Shown piece after piece: positions 45,608-56,648 of a stretch of DNA of 64,000 nucleotides. The DNA comes from Tricholoma matsutake. Its lineage: Eukaryota; Basidiomycota; Agaricomycetes; Agaricales; Tricholomataceae. The DNA lies in NCBI GenBank assembly GCA_026075535.2, contig AP026539.1:9920001-9984000 (forward strand), given 5' to 3'. The position numbers were made by a program, and so were the translations under genes. Below the pieces are notes generated by a model that ran no database searches, was not told the origin of the DNA, and worked only from the letters and a program-made list of their open reading frames with translations. Every line of letters begins with the position of its first letter. Within the stretch, counting starts at the first letter, position 1.

Positions 45608-47940
45608 ATGCCAGGTACCACCGAACTCTCTGTCTGCTCTGTACTACTAGCCACTTTGAAGAATCAATCTATGTGTTTAGATGTCAAAGTGCTAGGAGCA
45701 GGCAGAGGGAAAGCCATCGAAACTGAAGCCCTACTTGACTCAGGAGCAGGAGGAATATTCATGAGCCACGAATTCACAAAAAGCGGCAGATTCGAGTTAC
45801 ACCCCCTGGAAAGGACAATCAGGGTCAAGAATGTGGATGGAACCCCAAACAAGAAAGGGGAGATCTCCCACTATGCCAAAGGATTCTTAACGATCAATGG
45901 AAGATCATTCCCAACAACCTTCCTCATTGCAGGATTGGAGAAAGAATCAATTATCCTGGGTCTGCCATGGCTCAGAAGAATCAACCCAGTGATTGACTGG
46001 AGAATTGGAACCTTCCAATTCTGAATGACCAACAGAACCCACCCAGAATTCTCATTTGGGAAAGGGAAAACCCTCATCGGGAGGGTGCGAACAGAGAAAC
46101 CCAATGATGAACATCTGGCTTGGCACTGGAGAATGGTCAAAGAAGAAGGGAAGCCCTTCAAAGAAATGACAAGAGAGGAGAAATGGGCATGGGCCCAAAG
46201 GATGGTCACCCAAGCAAAAGAAAAGATGGGCCTCAAGACAAAGGCAAAAGAAGAAGAGTGACTTACATGGCGCCACGTAGCCGCTAAAGAACTAGAGAAG
46301 CTTGCCCTCAAAAAGAAACCAGCAAGTGAGGAACGGCTAGCACTATGCCAAAGAATTGCTGCTAAAGCAAAGGAGATGGGAGAAGCACTCTGAACTAAAC
46401 AGGAAGGGGGCAAGACACCCACCAAAACGAGGAGAGCGACAATCGAAGAAATGGAAGATGAAGAGATTGCAGTCACAACTCTTCAAGATGCGGAGCCCAT
46501 TGGGCCACAAGATGAAGAAGACATGGAAGGAAAACCCAGCACAGGCAAACCATGAACAGGCAACAGAACAGGCAATGGAACAGGCAACCAAACAACTGAA
46601 AGAGATACCCAAACTAAAGATTGAAGACGATGAGCTACTGGTTGCCTACATCCAAGGAGAACCTGTCATTGGAATATTCGAACCAGCTAGGACACCGCTG
46701 ACAGAGGAGTATGACAAGCCAAGATACAGATATTCTCAGACAACAAAGACAATCTTTCGGATCGTAAAGGTGAAAGGATCACCGCGATATGCTTATGCAC
46801 AAAATATCTGGATCAGGGCAAAAACATCGGTCTCACAACACCTGACACACAAGAAGGAAGGAGACCCTGAACAAAAGACCCTCGACGAACTACTCCCTGA
46901 ACAGTACAGGGAGTACCAACAGATATTTGAAAAGGAAATCGGAGAGATTCCCAGAATCAAGACCCTGGGATCATGCGATCGAACTGAAAATGGACTTTAT
47001 GGCAAAGGATTGCAGGGTTTACCTGTTGTCACCAGCAGAACAAATGAAACTCGACGAGTTTCTTGACAAAAGCCTGGAAAAGGGATACATTTGACCATCG
47101 AAATTGCCCATGGTGTCACCATTCTTCTTTGTTGCGAAGTAGGACTCGGATGCGCTATGGCCCTGCCAAGATTACAGGTACTTGAATAACGGAATGATCA
47201 AGAACACCTACCTGCTGCCGCTGGTAGGAGACCTGTTGGACAAACTAAGAGGGGCGAAATGGTTTACAAAATTGGACATCCGATGGGGATATCACAATGT
47301 CAGAATCAAGGATGGAGATCAATGGAAGGCGGCCTTCAAGACAAACAGAGGGCTGTGTGAACCAATGGTGATGTTCTTCGGATTATGCAACTCACCGGCA
47401 ACCTTCCAGGCAATGATGAACGAGATATTCCATGACATGATCAGAGAGGGATGGCTCGTGATTTACATGGATGACATCCTGATATTCTCCAAGGATCAGA
47501 ACAAACACCAGGAAAGGACAAAGAGGGTACTGCAAAGACTGGCAGAGAACGACCTATACTTGAAACCGGAGAAATGCAAATTCGACGTCCACGAGGTGGA
47601 ATTCTTGGGTCTGATCATCTGACCCAACAAAATTGCCATGGACAACACGAAACTGGCAGGTATACAGGATTGGCCAACCCCAACAAATGTAAAGGCAGTC
47701 AGATTCTTCCTGGGACTCGGGAACTTCTACAGGAAGTTTATTGGACATTTTGTGGAGACAAGCAGACCGCTTAATGAACTGACAAAGAAGAACAAAGTGT
47801 TCGACTGGACAACAGAATGCAAACAGGCCTTTCAGACACTGAAGAGGAAATTCACAGAAGCACTGGTACTGCTAATGCCAGACCTGACAAAACCATTCAC
47901 AATCGAATCAGACGCTGATGATACTCAACCTGGGAAAACC
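45608..47940 (+). pseudogene. Protease and RT of family B
   Basis: The protease ORF 45608-46024 has LLDSGAGGIFMS and LGLPWLRRINPVIDW. After a spacer with stops, the RT spans about 47070-47620 ([36 protein letters not shown]; the YMDD box is intact). TGA stops occur at GYI-stop-PSK and LII-stop-PNK. It ends in RNase H at PFTIESDA, after which unrelated sequence follows. Confidence 0.85.
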
Positions 47941-47978
47941 ACCTAAACTGCCGATGAGGCAATCAATGATATTTGCGA

Positions 47979-49100
47979 TGAGTCAGAGGAAGGTTGCGAG
48001 TCATTCCGAATGTTCATGGCCCAACCGATGGAAAGATGACCAGTTGGTACTAGTCGTGAAGGTAGTGTTATGAGAAACGAAGGCATTTCGCGTGGTCCGA
48101 TCAAGTATCGACCGATATGAAGGGCGATCAATGAGATCGACGGCGAATGAGTTTATTGTCGATGGTCGATATGTGAATTCTGGGGACCTTTGGATTGGTC
48201 GATGGTATACAAAGGGTGCAGCAAACTGCTATGAAGTGTTGGAAGGGTTGCTAGAACTAATGACGAGATGATCGAGAGAGGATCGAGGACGCGATGGTCG
48301 CAGAGGTTTCTTGTCGATTGAGAAAACTCGCAGAGACTTAGATTGTTTTAGAAAGTTGATCGGATGCTTAGAACTGTATATGAGACGATATGTGAAGATG
48401 ATTTCTTGTTATTTTCAAGTAGATACTACAGAGTTTTATATGTTTTAAAGATACTTCCTAAAATGGAATGAGAAACATGTGTAGAACATGAGGCAAAAGA
48501 TATGAGTTAAGGCACAAGGCCATAAAGGAGACTGGAATCCAAACAAGAAAGATATATATATCATATGATGAAAGAGTAATAAAGGGAAAGAACTAAAAGA
48601 GACTGTCCTTTGTGTATAAACTGTGCTAAGTCTCACAATAATGCATCCAGTGGGTTCTGTGTGCAATAGGGACTTGGAACGAGGCTGACCTATGATCAGC
48701 AGGTTTGAGCACGAGTTGGAATACGTCCTAGTGCATGGTCTTCCACCATTTAGATAATGAAGGCAGTGCCCGATGTTGCTCATAGTTTCTCGATATCGAT
48801 CAATGATGCTCAATGATGGTCGACGATGGTCGATCATGGTTGTGGCTTGTTCGAAGTTGGTCAGGGATGTTCGATGGTCGTGTAGGGGGATCTTAGGGAC
48901 TTTCGAGGTAGTCCTAAGGTTGTGCGATGTGGGCTCTTGATACAATCAATGTTGCTGGTGATGTTTCAATGTGGTCGATATGATATCGCGATTGATAGAC
49001 TGGGTTGCGCTGCATCTGGGACGTCATAGGAGTTAGCCAATGTGATTAGAATGATGCTAAAGTGGTGAATCGGTCCTTGAGCCAAGGAGACGACCTATCA
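47979..49100 (+). repeat. Long LTR-like repeat, left copy
   Basis: 1122 bp, TGAGTCAGAGGAAGG...GACCTATCA, so it has TG...CA ends. It matches 50309-51022 plus 57075-57493. It is rich in TCGAT/GATGGTCG microsatellite-like motifs. Around 48688-48705 it keeps an uninterrupted version of the site where the intact gypsy inserted in the right copy. Confidence 0.7.
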
Positions 49101-49248
49101 TCCTCCCCCTTACTGAAATTCTGACCGTCCCGGTCAGTCGAGCCGAAATATCCGGGTCATGTGACATTGTTGATTGTTGATTTAAGATGCTTCATGGTTT
49201 GAACTTTTCTCTTTCCATTCGATCTTTTCCCTCCACCTCCTCAACAAC

Positions 49249-50250
49249 ATGTCCATCCTTGCTGAACTCACTCTTCCCATCCTCAACCAAGTGAAATCGA
49301 TGCCTGAGGCTGGCAAAGTCAAAGAACTTGACTTCGAGGTGTGGGGCTGTGCTTTTTGTGAGAAAATGGTATGTCCTTTCATTTTCTTTGTTTATCTGCT
49401 TCCTAACCTCATTGATAGGCTGAATACGACGACGTGATTGGGTCATTCAATGAGGCATGTGACGAGCATGTGCAAGCTATGTTGGACGAGGCGATTGGCC
49501 TCTTTGCACCTTTCGCTCGGGAGGATTGGGTCTCGTGGGGTGGAAAATATCTTTTTGAGGAGTACTTGAGGAGAATAGAGGGGGAGAGGCAAAGAGAGGA
49601 GGAGCGAGTTGCTTGGGAGGTGGCCATTGAGGCCAAAGCAAAGAGGATCGAGGAGCGATGGGAGGCGCTGGTCGAGGCGCGTTGAGCATTTCTGGGTGAA
49701 GTCCGAGCAAAAAGCGTGTCAAAGGACGAATTCCGCAATCGTACAGCTGCGCTCAAGCTGATGTGCCTCTTGATCGATCAGGATGAGGCCACGGACAAAG
49801 CAGCACATCTGGTCGATGACCTACTGGACATCGAGCGGATCGTCGAGAAGAGGAAGGCAGATGAGATGGACAATGAGGAGGAAGGCAGACGAGATGGACG
49901 ACGAGGAGGAAGGTGAGGATGAACTGGATGAGGAGCCTGCGGTCACAAAGCAGGTGCGCGTAGAGGAAGGTGAGCTGATCACCTTCCATGGGCCGGTAAG
50001 TCATCATTTTCTTTCGATATTGTTCAGGCTAATCACGCCTTCAATATTGCTTTAGTGTGATCAATGCACTGGACTAAGGACAACTCAGGAGTGCATCATC
50101 GAGGAGGGTGCCCCAAAGTGCAAGCGATGCACTCAAGGGCTACAGGGGTGCTACTGGGAGGGAGTGTCAAGGTGAGGACTCCAACAAGGCAAGTCAAGGA
50201 AGAAGGCAAGCTCCAAGTGAGCTACAAAGGATAATGCGGAGTTGACGCTG
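49249..50250 (+). CDS. Spliced ORF between the two long repeats
   Basis: Exon 1 (49249-49368) is MSILAELTLPILNQVKSM...WGCAFCEKM; a donor GTATGTCC and acceptor TTGATAG join it to AEYDDVIGSFNEACDEH (from about 49420). The middle is a charged helical region (RRIEGERQREEERVAWEV). A TGA at 49683 interrupts it. Further on a shifted frame gives acidic EEEGEDELDEEPAV, an intron (GTAAGTCATC...CTTTAG) and a Cys-rich end CDQCTGLRTTQECIIEEG...CKRCTQGLQGC. It resembles the Cys-rich host-like genes often picked up by fungal elements. Function unknown; the stop suggests decay. Confidence 0.45.
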
Positions 50251-51027
50251 ATGATGCTCAACCCAGAAACCCAAACAAAACCCACAAAAGGCTTCGGATG
50301 GTATAACATGAGTCAGAGGAAGGATGCGAGGCCCTCTAGACGTCACCTGTCAGACCGACCGTCAAATAGTCATAAAACAACTGCTTGTCGAAGCAGTTCG
50401 AGGCTAAGAGGATGATTTTCGAGGTGTTGCGATGATTTTCGAGACTTTGCGATGATTTTCGAGATGTCGCGATGCTTTTAGAGATGTCGCAATATTTTTT
50501 GAAGAGGTTTTGAGGAACTTTGAGTGCACAGATATGTTCAGACGCAAGATCGGGGGACTAGACGAGTAGTAGAAGTGACAAAAAGACTAATCAAGGGAAG
50601 CAAGAGCAAAAATAGCATAATGCAAGGAATTTTGAGGAATTTTGAGGAAGTTTAGCATAAAACACCAAACTTCAGACTGAATAAGACTAAACTGTACTCT
50701 CAAATCACAGTGATCTGGGAGGAAGATGACGACTTTCTTGTTTTTCTTTGTATCTAGTACATCTTTTTATATAAAATAAAGAAAGTACCTAAAAAGGCTA
50801 GAGAACATGCATAGAACATGAGGCAAAAGATATGAGTTAAGGCACAAGGCCAAAAAGGAGACTGGAATCCAAACAAGAAAGATATATATCATATGATGAA
50901 AGAGTAATAAAGGGTATAGAGCTAAAAGGGGACTGTCCTTTGTGTATAAACTGCGCTAAGTCTCGCAATAATGCGTCCAGCGGGTTCTGTGCACGATAGG
51001 GACTTGGAATGAGGCTGACCTACTATC

Positions 51028-51453
51028 TATAAGGGCAACCTAAGCCTCTAGCAAAGGGAAATCCGAAGTTAAAATTATACTACATAATACAGGCATTGGG
51101 GGCGCACCTAGCAAAGGGAAATCCGAAGAGAAAACTCTAAGGATCCCCTTGCTGATGCCCAGTATATGTGAAGACGACAAAAATCAAATATAACCTAAAA
51201 ATAGAAAAAGGCGGAGATAGGCAGATCAAGGCCGCCGAATGACATCATACCAAGGGGTATGTGTCGGAAGGGGTACTCCGCCTCTAAATATAAAAGTGTC
51301 AACATATACAAACATGATAGCAAGGGAAAATTAGTAATAAAATCCGGAAAAATCATAGAAAATGAAGAATAGAAGGAAATGAGGTGGGGAAAAATATGGG
51401 ACGAACATAAAAAATAGGAAAAACACACAGGGCACCCCCCTAGTCCCCTTACA
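51028..51453 (-). repeat. 3' LTR of the intact gypsy
   Basis: 426 bp; sense strand TGTAAGGGG...CCCTTATA. No difference from 56649-57074 was seen by eye. Confidence 0.95.
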
Positions 51454-51464
51454 TCACCCCCTCT

Positions 51465-54400
51465 CTAAGATGCATCGCCCCGATGCATTCGAAATCGTAT
51501 ACGACCAAAGTCCGTGACTTGAATGCGACGCGGTGCAGCAGTGTGCCGTCGGTGGAATTCCTTGATTAACCGAGGGGCATTTACATCAGACTCTTCGACC
51601 CATGAGTTCTCCTCATACCCATAACCCTTCCAATGTACCAAATACTGGAGTTTTCCTCGACGCAAACGGCTGTCCAAGATTGACTCGACTTCATATTGGG
51701 GTTCTCCCTCGATCACTGTAGGTGGTGGTGGTGGGTGTGAATGGCGTCCCGGGAACGGATCTGGGGGAGCTGGAAGCAATTTGACGACATGGAAGACGGG
51801 ATGGAGTCTGGACATGGAGGCTGGGAGGCGTAGACGATAGGCATGTGTTCCAACGCACTTGACAATGGGGAAAGGTCCCAAGAAGCGATGAGCGAGTTTC
51901 TTGGATGGACGTGTAGTGGAGATGTCACTGGAGTCAAGATAAACTCGATCACCAACCTTGTACTGAGGGGTTGGGGAGTGGCGCTGGTTGTAAAATCGCG
52001 CCATGTCGTCCTTCGCCTTTGCTAAGGCTGCCCTTGCCTCCTCCAAGCTATCCCTCATGCGTTCTGTGAACTCATTCACTGTCTCGATGTGTGAGGGAGT
52101 TTGGCGAGGTTCAAATCCCATGCGTGGATGTCGTCCAGTGTCTAAGAGGAAAGGGGTCTGTTGAGTGGAAGCATGGACATGGTTGTTGTATCCGAACTCG
52201 GCCAAAGGAAGGAGATCATCCCAATCGTCCTGGCGTTCATTGACAAAGAGGCGGATGTACTGCTCCAGTTCCTGGTTGACTCGCTCCGTCTGGCCATCAG
52301 TTTGTGGGTGATAAGCAGTTGAAGCGAGGAGTTTGATCCCCAGGAGTCGGTACAGCTCACGAGTGAACTCCGCCATGAACTGAGGGCCACGATCCGAGAG
52401 GAAGGCACCAGGAAGTCCATGTAACTTCCACACGTGGTGGAGGTAGAGTCGAGCGGCACCTAGGGCACTGACAGTGGTGTGAGTGGGAATGAAGTGAGCG
52501 CGTTTTCCCACTGAGTCAACTGTGCACATCACCGCATCAAACCCGTTTGACTCTGGCAATTCCACCACAAAGTCGACGCTGACGACATCCCAACGACTCT
52601 CTGGAACAGGAAGAGGGTGTAGCTCACCAATAGGCTTGCGACGAGGGACCTTGGTGCGTAAGCAAAGGTCACAAGTGCGACAATACTGACCAATGAGCCG
52701 TGACATTTGTGGCCACCAATAGTTCCGTGAGGTGAGCTCCAAGGTCTTCCAGCGTCCGGGGTGGCCAGCAATCTGTGAGTCATGGTGTTGGGATATGATG
52801 CGCCGGCGAAGGTCTGGGTCATTGGGAACATAGATGCGATCCCTGAAATACAACAAGTCCTCCTTTTCAGCCCACTCTGCCGCACGTAAGGAAAGGGTCG
52901 ATCCCTTCCTCAGTTCTTTAACAGCTCGGGCGACAACATCCTCATGTAAACCGCTACGGTTTGCGCGACGAATGTCACGTAGAATGTCCCGCTCCTCGCC
53001 CTGGGGTACGATGCCTTCCAGTGCCCGAATGGTGAACAGGTCTGGCTGCAACAGCACAATGTTTTGGTTGTCACCGCTGCCATCCCCATGGTCTGCACGT
53101 CGGGATAGGGCATCGGTCTTCCCCATGCTGCGACCCGGACGGTGGTGCAAGGAGAAGTCGAATCTAGATAGATACAGGGACCAACGAGCTTGACGACGGT
53201 TCAATTTCTTGGCCGTCATGAAGTACTCGAGGTTCTTGTGATCCGTCCAAATTTCCACCTTGTGTTGGGCACCCTCGAGGAAGTGTCGCCACTCCTCAAG
53301 CGCACGCATTATCGCCAACATCTCCTTGTCATGGATCTCGTAGTTTCTCTCTACAGCACTAAGGCTTTTGGAGTAGAACGCAACAGGATGCCACTTCTGG
53401 TCCTCCGGAGACTGCTGAGACAACACAGCGCCCGTCGCAAAGTCAGAACTGTCGGCTTCTACACGAAAAGGACGCGAATCGTCAGCAAAGGTAAGGATCG
53501 GAGCGGAAGTGACCATCTCCTTAAGCTTTTCGAACGCCTCCTGTTGTGCATTATCCCACCTCCATGCCTCCTTTCCTGTCAAGTCGAACAGCGGTCGTGC
53601 ATGATGTGAGAAATCCTTGATAAAACGCCGATAAAAATTGATGAAGCCCAGGAAAGACTGCACCTCCTTCTTGTTCGTGGGCGTAGGCCAAGCTGTGACC
53701 CCATTTACCTTGATAGGATCCATCTCCACTTGACCCTCCGAGATAATCAGGCCGAGGTACTCGATCTTGGTCCTTTCGAACTCGCATTTGTCCTGACGAA
53801 GGTAGAGTTTGTACCGTCGAAGTCGCTCTAGGACGAGGCGTGTGATGCGACGGTGCTCTTCAACCGTGCGAGTGAAGATGAGGATGTCGTCGAGATAGAT
53901 GCAGACAACGCCTTCGAGGATGAGGTCATGGAAGATGTCGTTCATCATGGTCTGAAAGGTGGCAGGGCTATTAGTAAGGCCAAAGAACATGACAAGCGGT
54001 TCAAAAAGACCACGGTTGGTACGAAAGGCTGCCTTCCACTCATCTCCCTCCTTTATCCTCACATTATTATAGCCCCAACGGACATCGAGCTTGGTGAAGT
54101 ATCGGGCTCCACGGAGCTGGTTTACGAGTTCGGAGATGAGGGGTAGTGGGTAGCGATTTTTGACCGTGATGTTGTTGAGTCTTCTGTAGTCTTGAACCGG
54201 TCGAAGTGAGCCATCCTTCTTCTTGACAAAGAAAAAGGGAGAGGCCATGGGTGACTTCGATGGTCGAATACGTCCAGAGGCCAGGTGCTCGTCGATGAAC
54301 TGGTCAAGCTGCCGTTGTTCCTCCGGAGAGAGAGGATAGACCTTGCAGGATGAAGGGGTTGCGCCAGGGGTGAGTTCGATCGCGTGATCCCATGGCTTAC

Positions 54401-55367
54401 GCGCAGGAAGAGAGTCGAATGACTCCTTGGAGAACACGTCTTCAAACTCATGGAGATGAGGGAGTAAGGAGTTAGTAGAGGATTTAGCAGCGTTGTTTTT
54501 GTGGAAGGCCTCGGCGAGGCGTTGGGATATGTTCGATGTGGCACACACCTCATGCGATGAGCGAATCGCAGTGTAGAAGATCCGATCACCCTCCTCCACT
54601 TCCTCTGAGTCCTCATCATCATCATCCGAGTCCGGCATTAGATCAGGAACCCCTTCCAATTCCACTTCAGGTATAGGCAGGGGTCCAGCACGACACTTCT
54701 GAGTTCGTCGTATTGCCGCCTTCTGTCCACGACGTTCTTGCCTGGCTTCTGTGAAACACGTCCGACAGCGGGATGGACATCGGCTCATGGTAACCTCCCC
54801 GGTGCGCCAGTCGACCTCTGGGTTATGGTCTCGAAGCCATGGATATCCCAAAATCGCCTTTTGCTTTCCTAATTGAGTGACAGCAAAAAGGGCACGCTCA
54901 CTATGATCTTTGTAACGGAGAACCAGGTCTGCAACCTCTCGGATGGCACCAGCTTCATTTGGGGATCCATCCACGTTATATACAGGTATCGGACGTGAGA
55001 GTGAGCGAGTATTTAGACGATGTTGTTGTACCAGATGGGAATCGATGAAGAGACCAGTCGCACCAGAGTCCAGGAGCGCAGAAACACCGAGTATCTGTCC
55101 AGTGTCGGTCGTCTGCAGTTCGATTGCTAGGTTTAAGGAATGTGCAGAGGGAGTGGATGCCACAATATACTTGCGTGGTAGTTTACGCTCCCATGATTTA
55201 ATTTTGGGACGTGGAGTAGAAGGAGAGATGGGGAGAGCAGGTACGTCTTTAGCCAACTTCGAAGGGTCAGAGAGGGGAGCAGTCACAGAAATGGATTCAT
55301 TCTCCAGGGATTCAACTGACAAGACTTCAAAGCGGTTATGGACAGGCAGTGAGGGCGTACGATTCAC
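51465..55367 (-). CDS. Pol: protease, RT, RNase H, integrase, chromodomain
   Basis: 1300 residues without interruption. Protease LLDSGATGLFID (Asp near residue 100). [15 protein letters not shown], and YLDDILIF near 490. RNase H VEADSSDFATGAV near 635 and WTDHKNLEYF. Integrase zinc site HHDSQIAGH...CRTCDLC (about 860-900). Integrase D-D-E: SVDFVVELPES, LSDRGPQF, HPQTDGQTERVNQE (about 935-1030). The C-terminal chromodomain is YEVESILDSRLRRGKLQYLV followed by HWKGYGYEENSWV (about 1225-1270). The first in-frame start-like codon is GTG 55367. The frame is -1 relative to gag and is open upstream for about 45 nt of the gag end, so translation by -1 frameshifting is likely. It copies and integrates the element; the chromodomain may steer it to marked chromatin. 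Confidence 0.95.
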   Translation of the reverse strand: MNRTPSLPVHNRFEVLSVESLENESISVTAPLSDPSKLAKDVPALPISPSTPRPKIKSWERKLPRKYIVASTPSAHSLNLAIELQTTDTGQILGVSALLDSGATGLFIDSHLVQQHRLNTRSLSRPIPVYNVDGSPNEAGAIREVADLVLRYKDHSERALFAVTQLGKQKAILGYPWLRDHNPEVDWRTGEVTMSRCPSRCRTCFTEARQERRGQKAAIRRTQKCRAGPLPIPEVELEGVPDLMPDSDDDDEDSEEVEEGDRIFYTAIRSSHEVCATSNISQRLAEAFHKNNAAKSSTNSLLPHLHEFEDVFSKESFDSLPARKPWDHAIELTPGATPSSCKVYPLSPEEQRQLDQFIDEHLASGRIRPSKSPMASPFFFVKKKDGSLRPVQDYRRLNNITVKNRYPLPLISELVNQLRGARYFTKLDVRWGYNNVRIKEGDEWKAAFRTNRGLFEPLVMFFGLTNSPATFQTMMNDIFHDLILEGVVCIYLDDILIFTRTVEEHRRITRLVLERLRRYKLYLRQDKCEFERTKIEYLGLIISEGQVEMDPIKVNGVTAWPTPTNKKEVQSFLGFINFYRRFIKDFSHHARPLFDLTGKEAWRWDNAQQEAFEKLKEMVTSAPILTFADDSRPFRVEADSSDFATGAVLSQQSPEDQKWHPVAFYSKSLSAVERNYEIHDKEMLAIMRALEEWRHFLEGAQHKVEIWTDHKNLEYFMTAKKLNRRQARWSLYLSRFDFSLHHRPGRSMGKTDALSRRADHGDGSGDNQNIVLLQPDLFTIRALEGIVPQGEERDILRDIRRANRSGLHEDVVARAVKELRKGSTLSLRAAEWAEKEDLLYFRDRIYVPNDPDLRRRIISQHHDSQIAGHPGRWKTLELTSRNYWWPQMSRLIGQYCRTCDLCLRTKVPRRKPIGELHPLPVPESRWDVVSVDFVVELPESNGFDAVMCTVDSVGKRAHFIPTHTTVSALGAARLYLHHVWKLHGLPGAFLSDRGPQFMAEFTRELYRLLGIKLLASTAYHPQTDGQTERVNQELEQYIRLFVNERQDDWDDLLPLAEFGYNNHVHASTQQTPFLLDTGRHPRMGFEPRQTPSHIETVNEFTERMRDSLEEARAALAKAKDDMARFYNQRHSPTPQYKVGDRVYLDSSDISTTRPSKKLAHRFLGPFPIVKCVGTHAYRLRLPASMSRLHPVFHVVKLLPAPPDPFPGRHSHPPPPPTVIEGEPQYEVESILDSRLRRGKLQYLVHWKGYGYEENSWVEESDVNAPRLIKEFHRRHTAAPRRIQVTDFGRIRFRMHRGDAS

Positions 55368-56482
55368 TCGCTGCGAATAGGAAAATCCTGCTCCTCTACA
55401 ACTTCCAGCTTAACCTCCTCTGCAACTTGATCCTTCGCTTCCTCAACATCTACAAGTGCCAACAGATCTTGCAGGAGTTCGTCTCGTCCCTCGGGGGTGA
55501 GCATGCGGATATCCTGACGATGGGGACACGCTCCAGCCCTGTGTCCAGGTTCCCCACAACGGTAGCAGAGATCCAACTTACGTGCACGGCTGCGGGCTGC
55601 ATCAACATCCATTGGTACTGGGATATTGACGGCTGGTGTGGGAGTTTGACGAGGAGGAATGGGGTTAGGGCGGGGGAGGCTTCGATTGAAGGTGTAGGGT
55701 GTATGAGTGGTAGTTGGAGCACGGAATGCAGCATTAAACGCCGCATTTGTGAGTCGGTTCTCGTCACAGAGTGAAGCAGCTTCATACCAAGCAAGGATAT
55801 CATCGTCCGCTGGGCGCCCTTCCAACATCTGTGCAATCTGGTCCTGAATTTCTCGGTTGAGCCCCCGTCGGAACTTCACCACCACTGGTAACCCACTCCC
55901 ATACCCTGCCATGTCCACCAAATCCTTGAACTCATCGATATAGTCGTCCACGGATCGACGTCCCTGGTGGTAAGTGGATGACTCAAGTCGTGTCACTGCT
56001 CGGTGGCGTTCATTGAGGGGGCAGAAGTGGCGTACGAACTCAGCTCGAAAGTCCCCCCAAGTGGAGAAAGGTAGAGAACCGAGTTCTTTAGTTTGACGTA
56101 GGATACGGTCCACATAGAGATAGGCGCGTTCAGATTTCATGTATGTGAAGGCCCAATAAATTTTTGCAGCCTCATCGACGAATTGATGCGACTGGAGACT
56201 AATGTATAACTCACAGGAATTAAGGAATGCACGTCCCTGCGCACGTGCACCATTAAATTCGGCGGGGGGGGACGGTTTGATCTGGGCACGTTCCTTAGTG
56301 GACGCGTTTGGCAAAACATCGTTGTTGGGTGCGCTTGGAGTCGTGAAGGGGGAACTATTAGTCGTAGGGTTAGCCTGGAGGGTCCTAACGAAGTTTTCAA
56401 TCGTAGATTTAAGCGAGTCGATTTGCGCGCGCATTCCGGAAACGTCGCTTTCAAGCGCGTCGAAGCGTTCTGATGCGTCCAT
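55364..56482 (-). CDS. Gag of the intact gypsy, 372 residues
   Basis: Starts MDASERFDALESDVSG with a coiled-coil-like first 45 residues. The retrotransposon gag core follows (GRAFLNSCELYISLQS, IYWAFTYMKSERAYLYVD, SVDDYIDEFKDLVDMAGY). A zinc knuckle CYRCGEPGHRAGAC (C-x2-C-x4-H-x4-C) lies near residue 310. It ends at TGA 55364-55366, overlapping the pol start region. It forms the particle and packages RNA. Confidence 0.95.
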   Translation of the reverse strand: MDASERFDALESDVSGMRAQIDSLKSTIENFVRTLQANPTTNSSPFTTPSAPNNDVLPNASTKERAQIKPSPPAEFNGARAQGRAFLNSCELYISLQSHQFVDEAAKIYWAFTYMKSERAYLYVDRILRQTKELGSLPFSTWGDFRAEFVRHFCPLNERHRAVTRLESSTYHQGRRSVDDYIDEFKDLVDMAGYGSGLPVVVKFRRGLNREIQDQIAQMLEGRPADDDILAWYEAASLCDENRLTNAAFNAAFRAPTTTHTPYTFNRSLPRPNPIPPRQTPTPAVNIPVPMDVDAARSRARKLDLCYRCGEPGHRAGACPHRQDIRMLTPEGRDELLQDLLALVDVEEAKDQVAEEVKLEVVEEQDFPIRSE

Positions 56483-56636
56483 GTCGCTAGGGAGCGCGTT
56501 TGGCGAAAATGGCGGCGCAATAAAGGCGAGAGTATCTGGAACGGTGTGTAGGGACTCTGTGGAGCTTTGGGAAGCGTCGTCCAGTCCGTACCTGCCTATT
56601 TTGGGCAGCGCGTTCGCGATTTTCGGGCCTTAGGGG

Positions 56637-56648
56637 AGAGTTTTCTAC
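56637..56648 (-). promoter_or_regulatory. Candidate self-primer binding site
   Basis: Two bases inside the 5' LTR the sense strand reads AGAAAACTCT (56646-56637). Its exact complement AGAGTTTTCT lies in the LTR at 56759-56750, about 27 nt after a TATA-like CATATACT. The region does not start with TGG as tRNA-primed sites do. This fits the Tf1/sushi scheme, where the RNA 5' end primes itself. Confidence 0.6.

Larger units (their letters stand above)
43319..47920 (+). mobile_element. Gypsy family B, truncated in RNase H
   Basis: A new element starts TGTTATGATTTTG at 43319, directly after the broken family-A integrase. It has a 0.8-kb leader/LTR, gag (split by a solo LTR), protease and RT, and ends in RNase H at PFTIESDA (about 47920). 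No 3' LTR is recognised. The stops are largely TGA at former Arg codons. Confidence 0.75.

Noticed and set aside
55364..55420. Canonical slippery heptamer for gag-pol frameshift
   Set aside because: The overlap and -1 frame are clear, but GATTTTCC does not fit the X-XXY-YYZ pattern, so no site is claimed.
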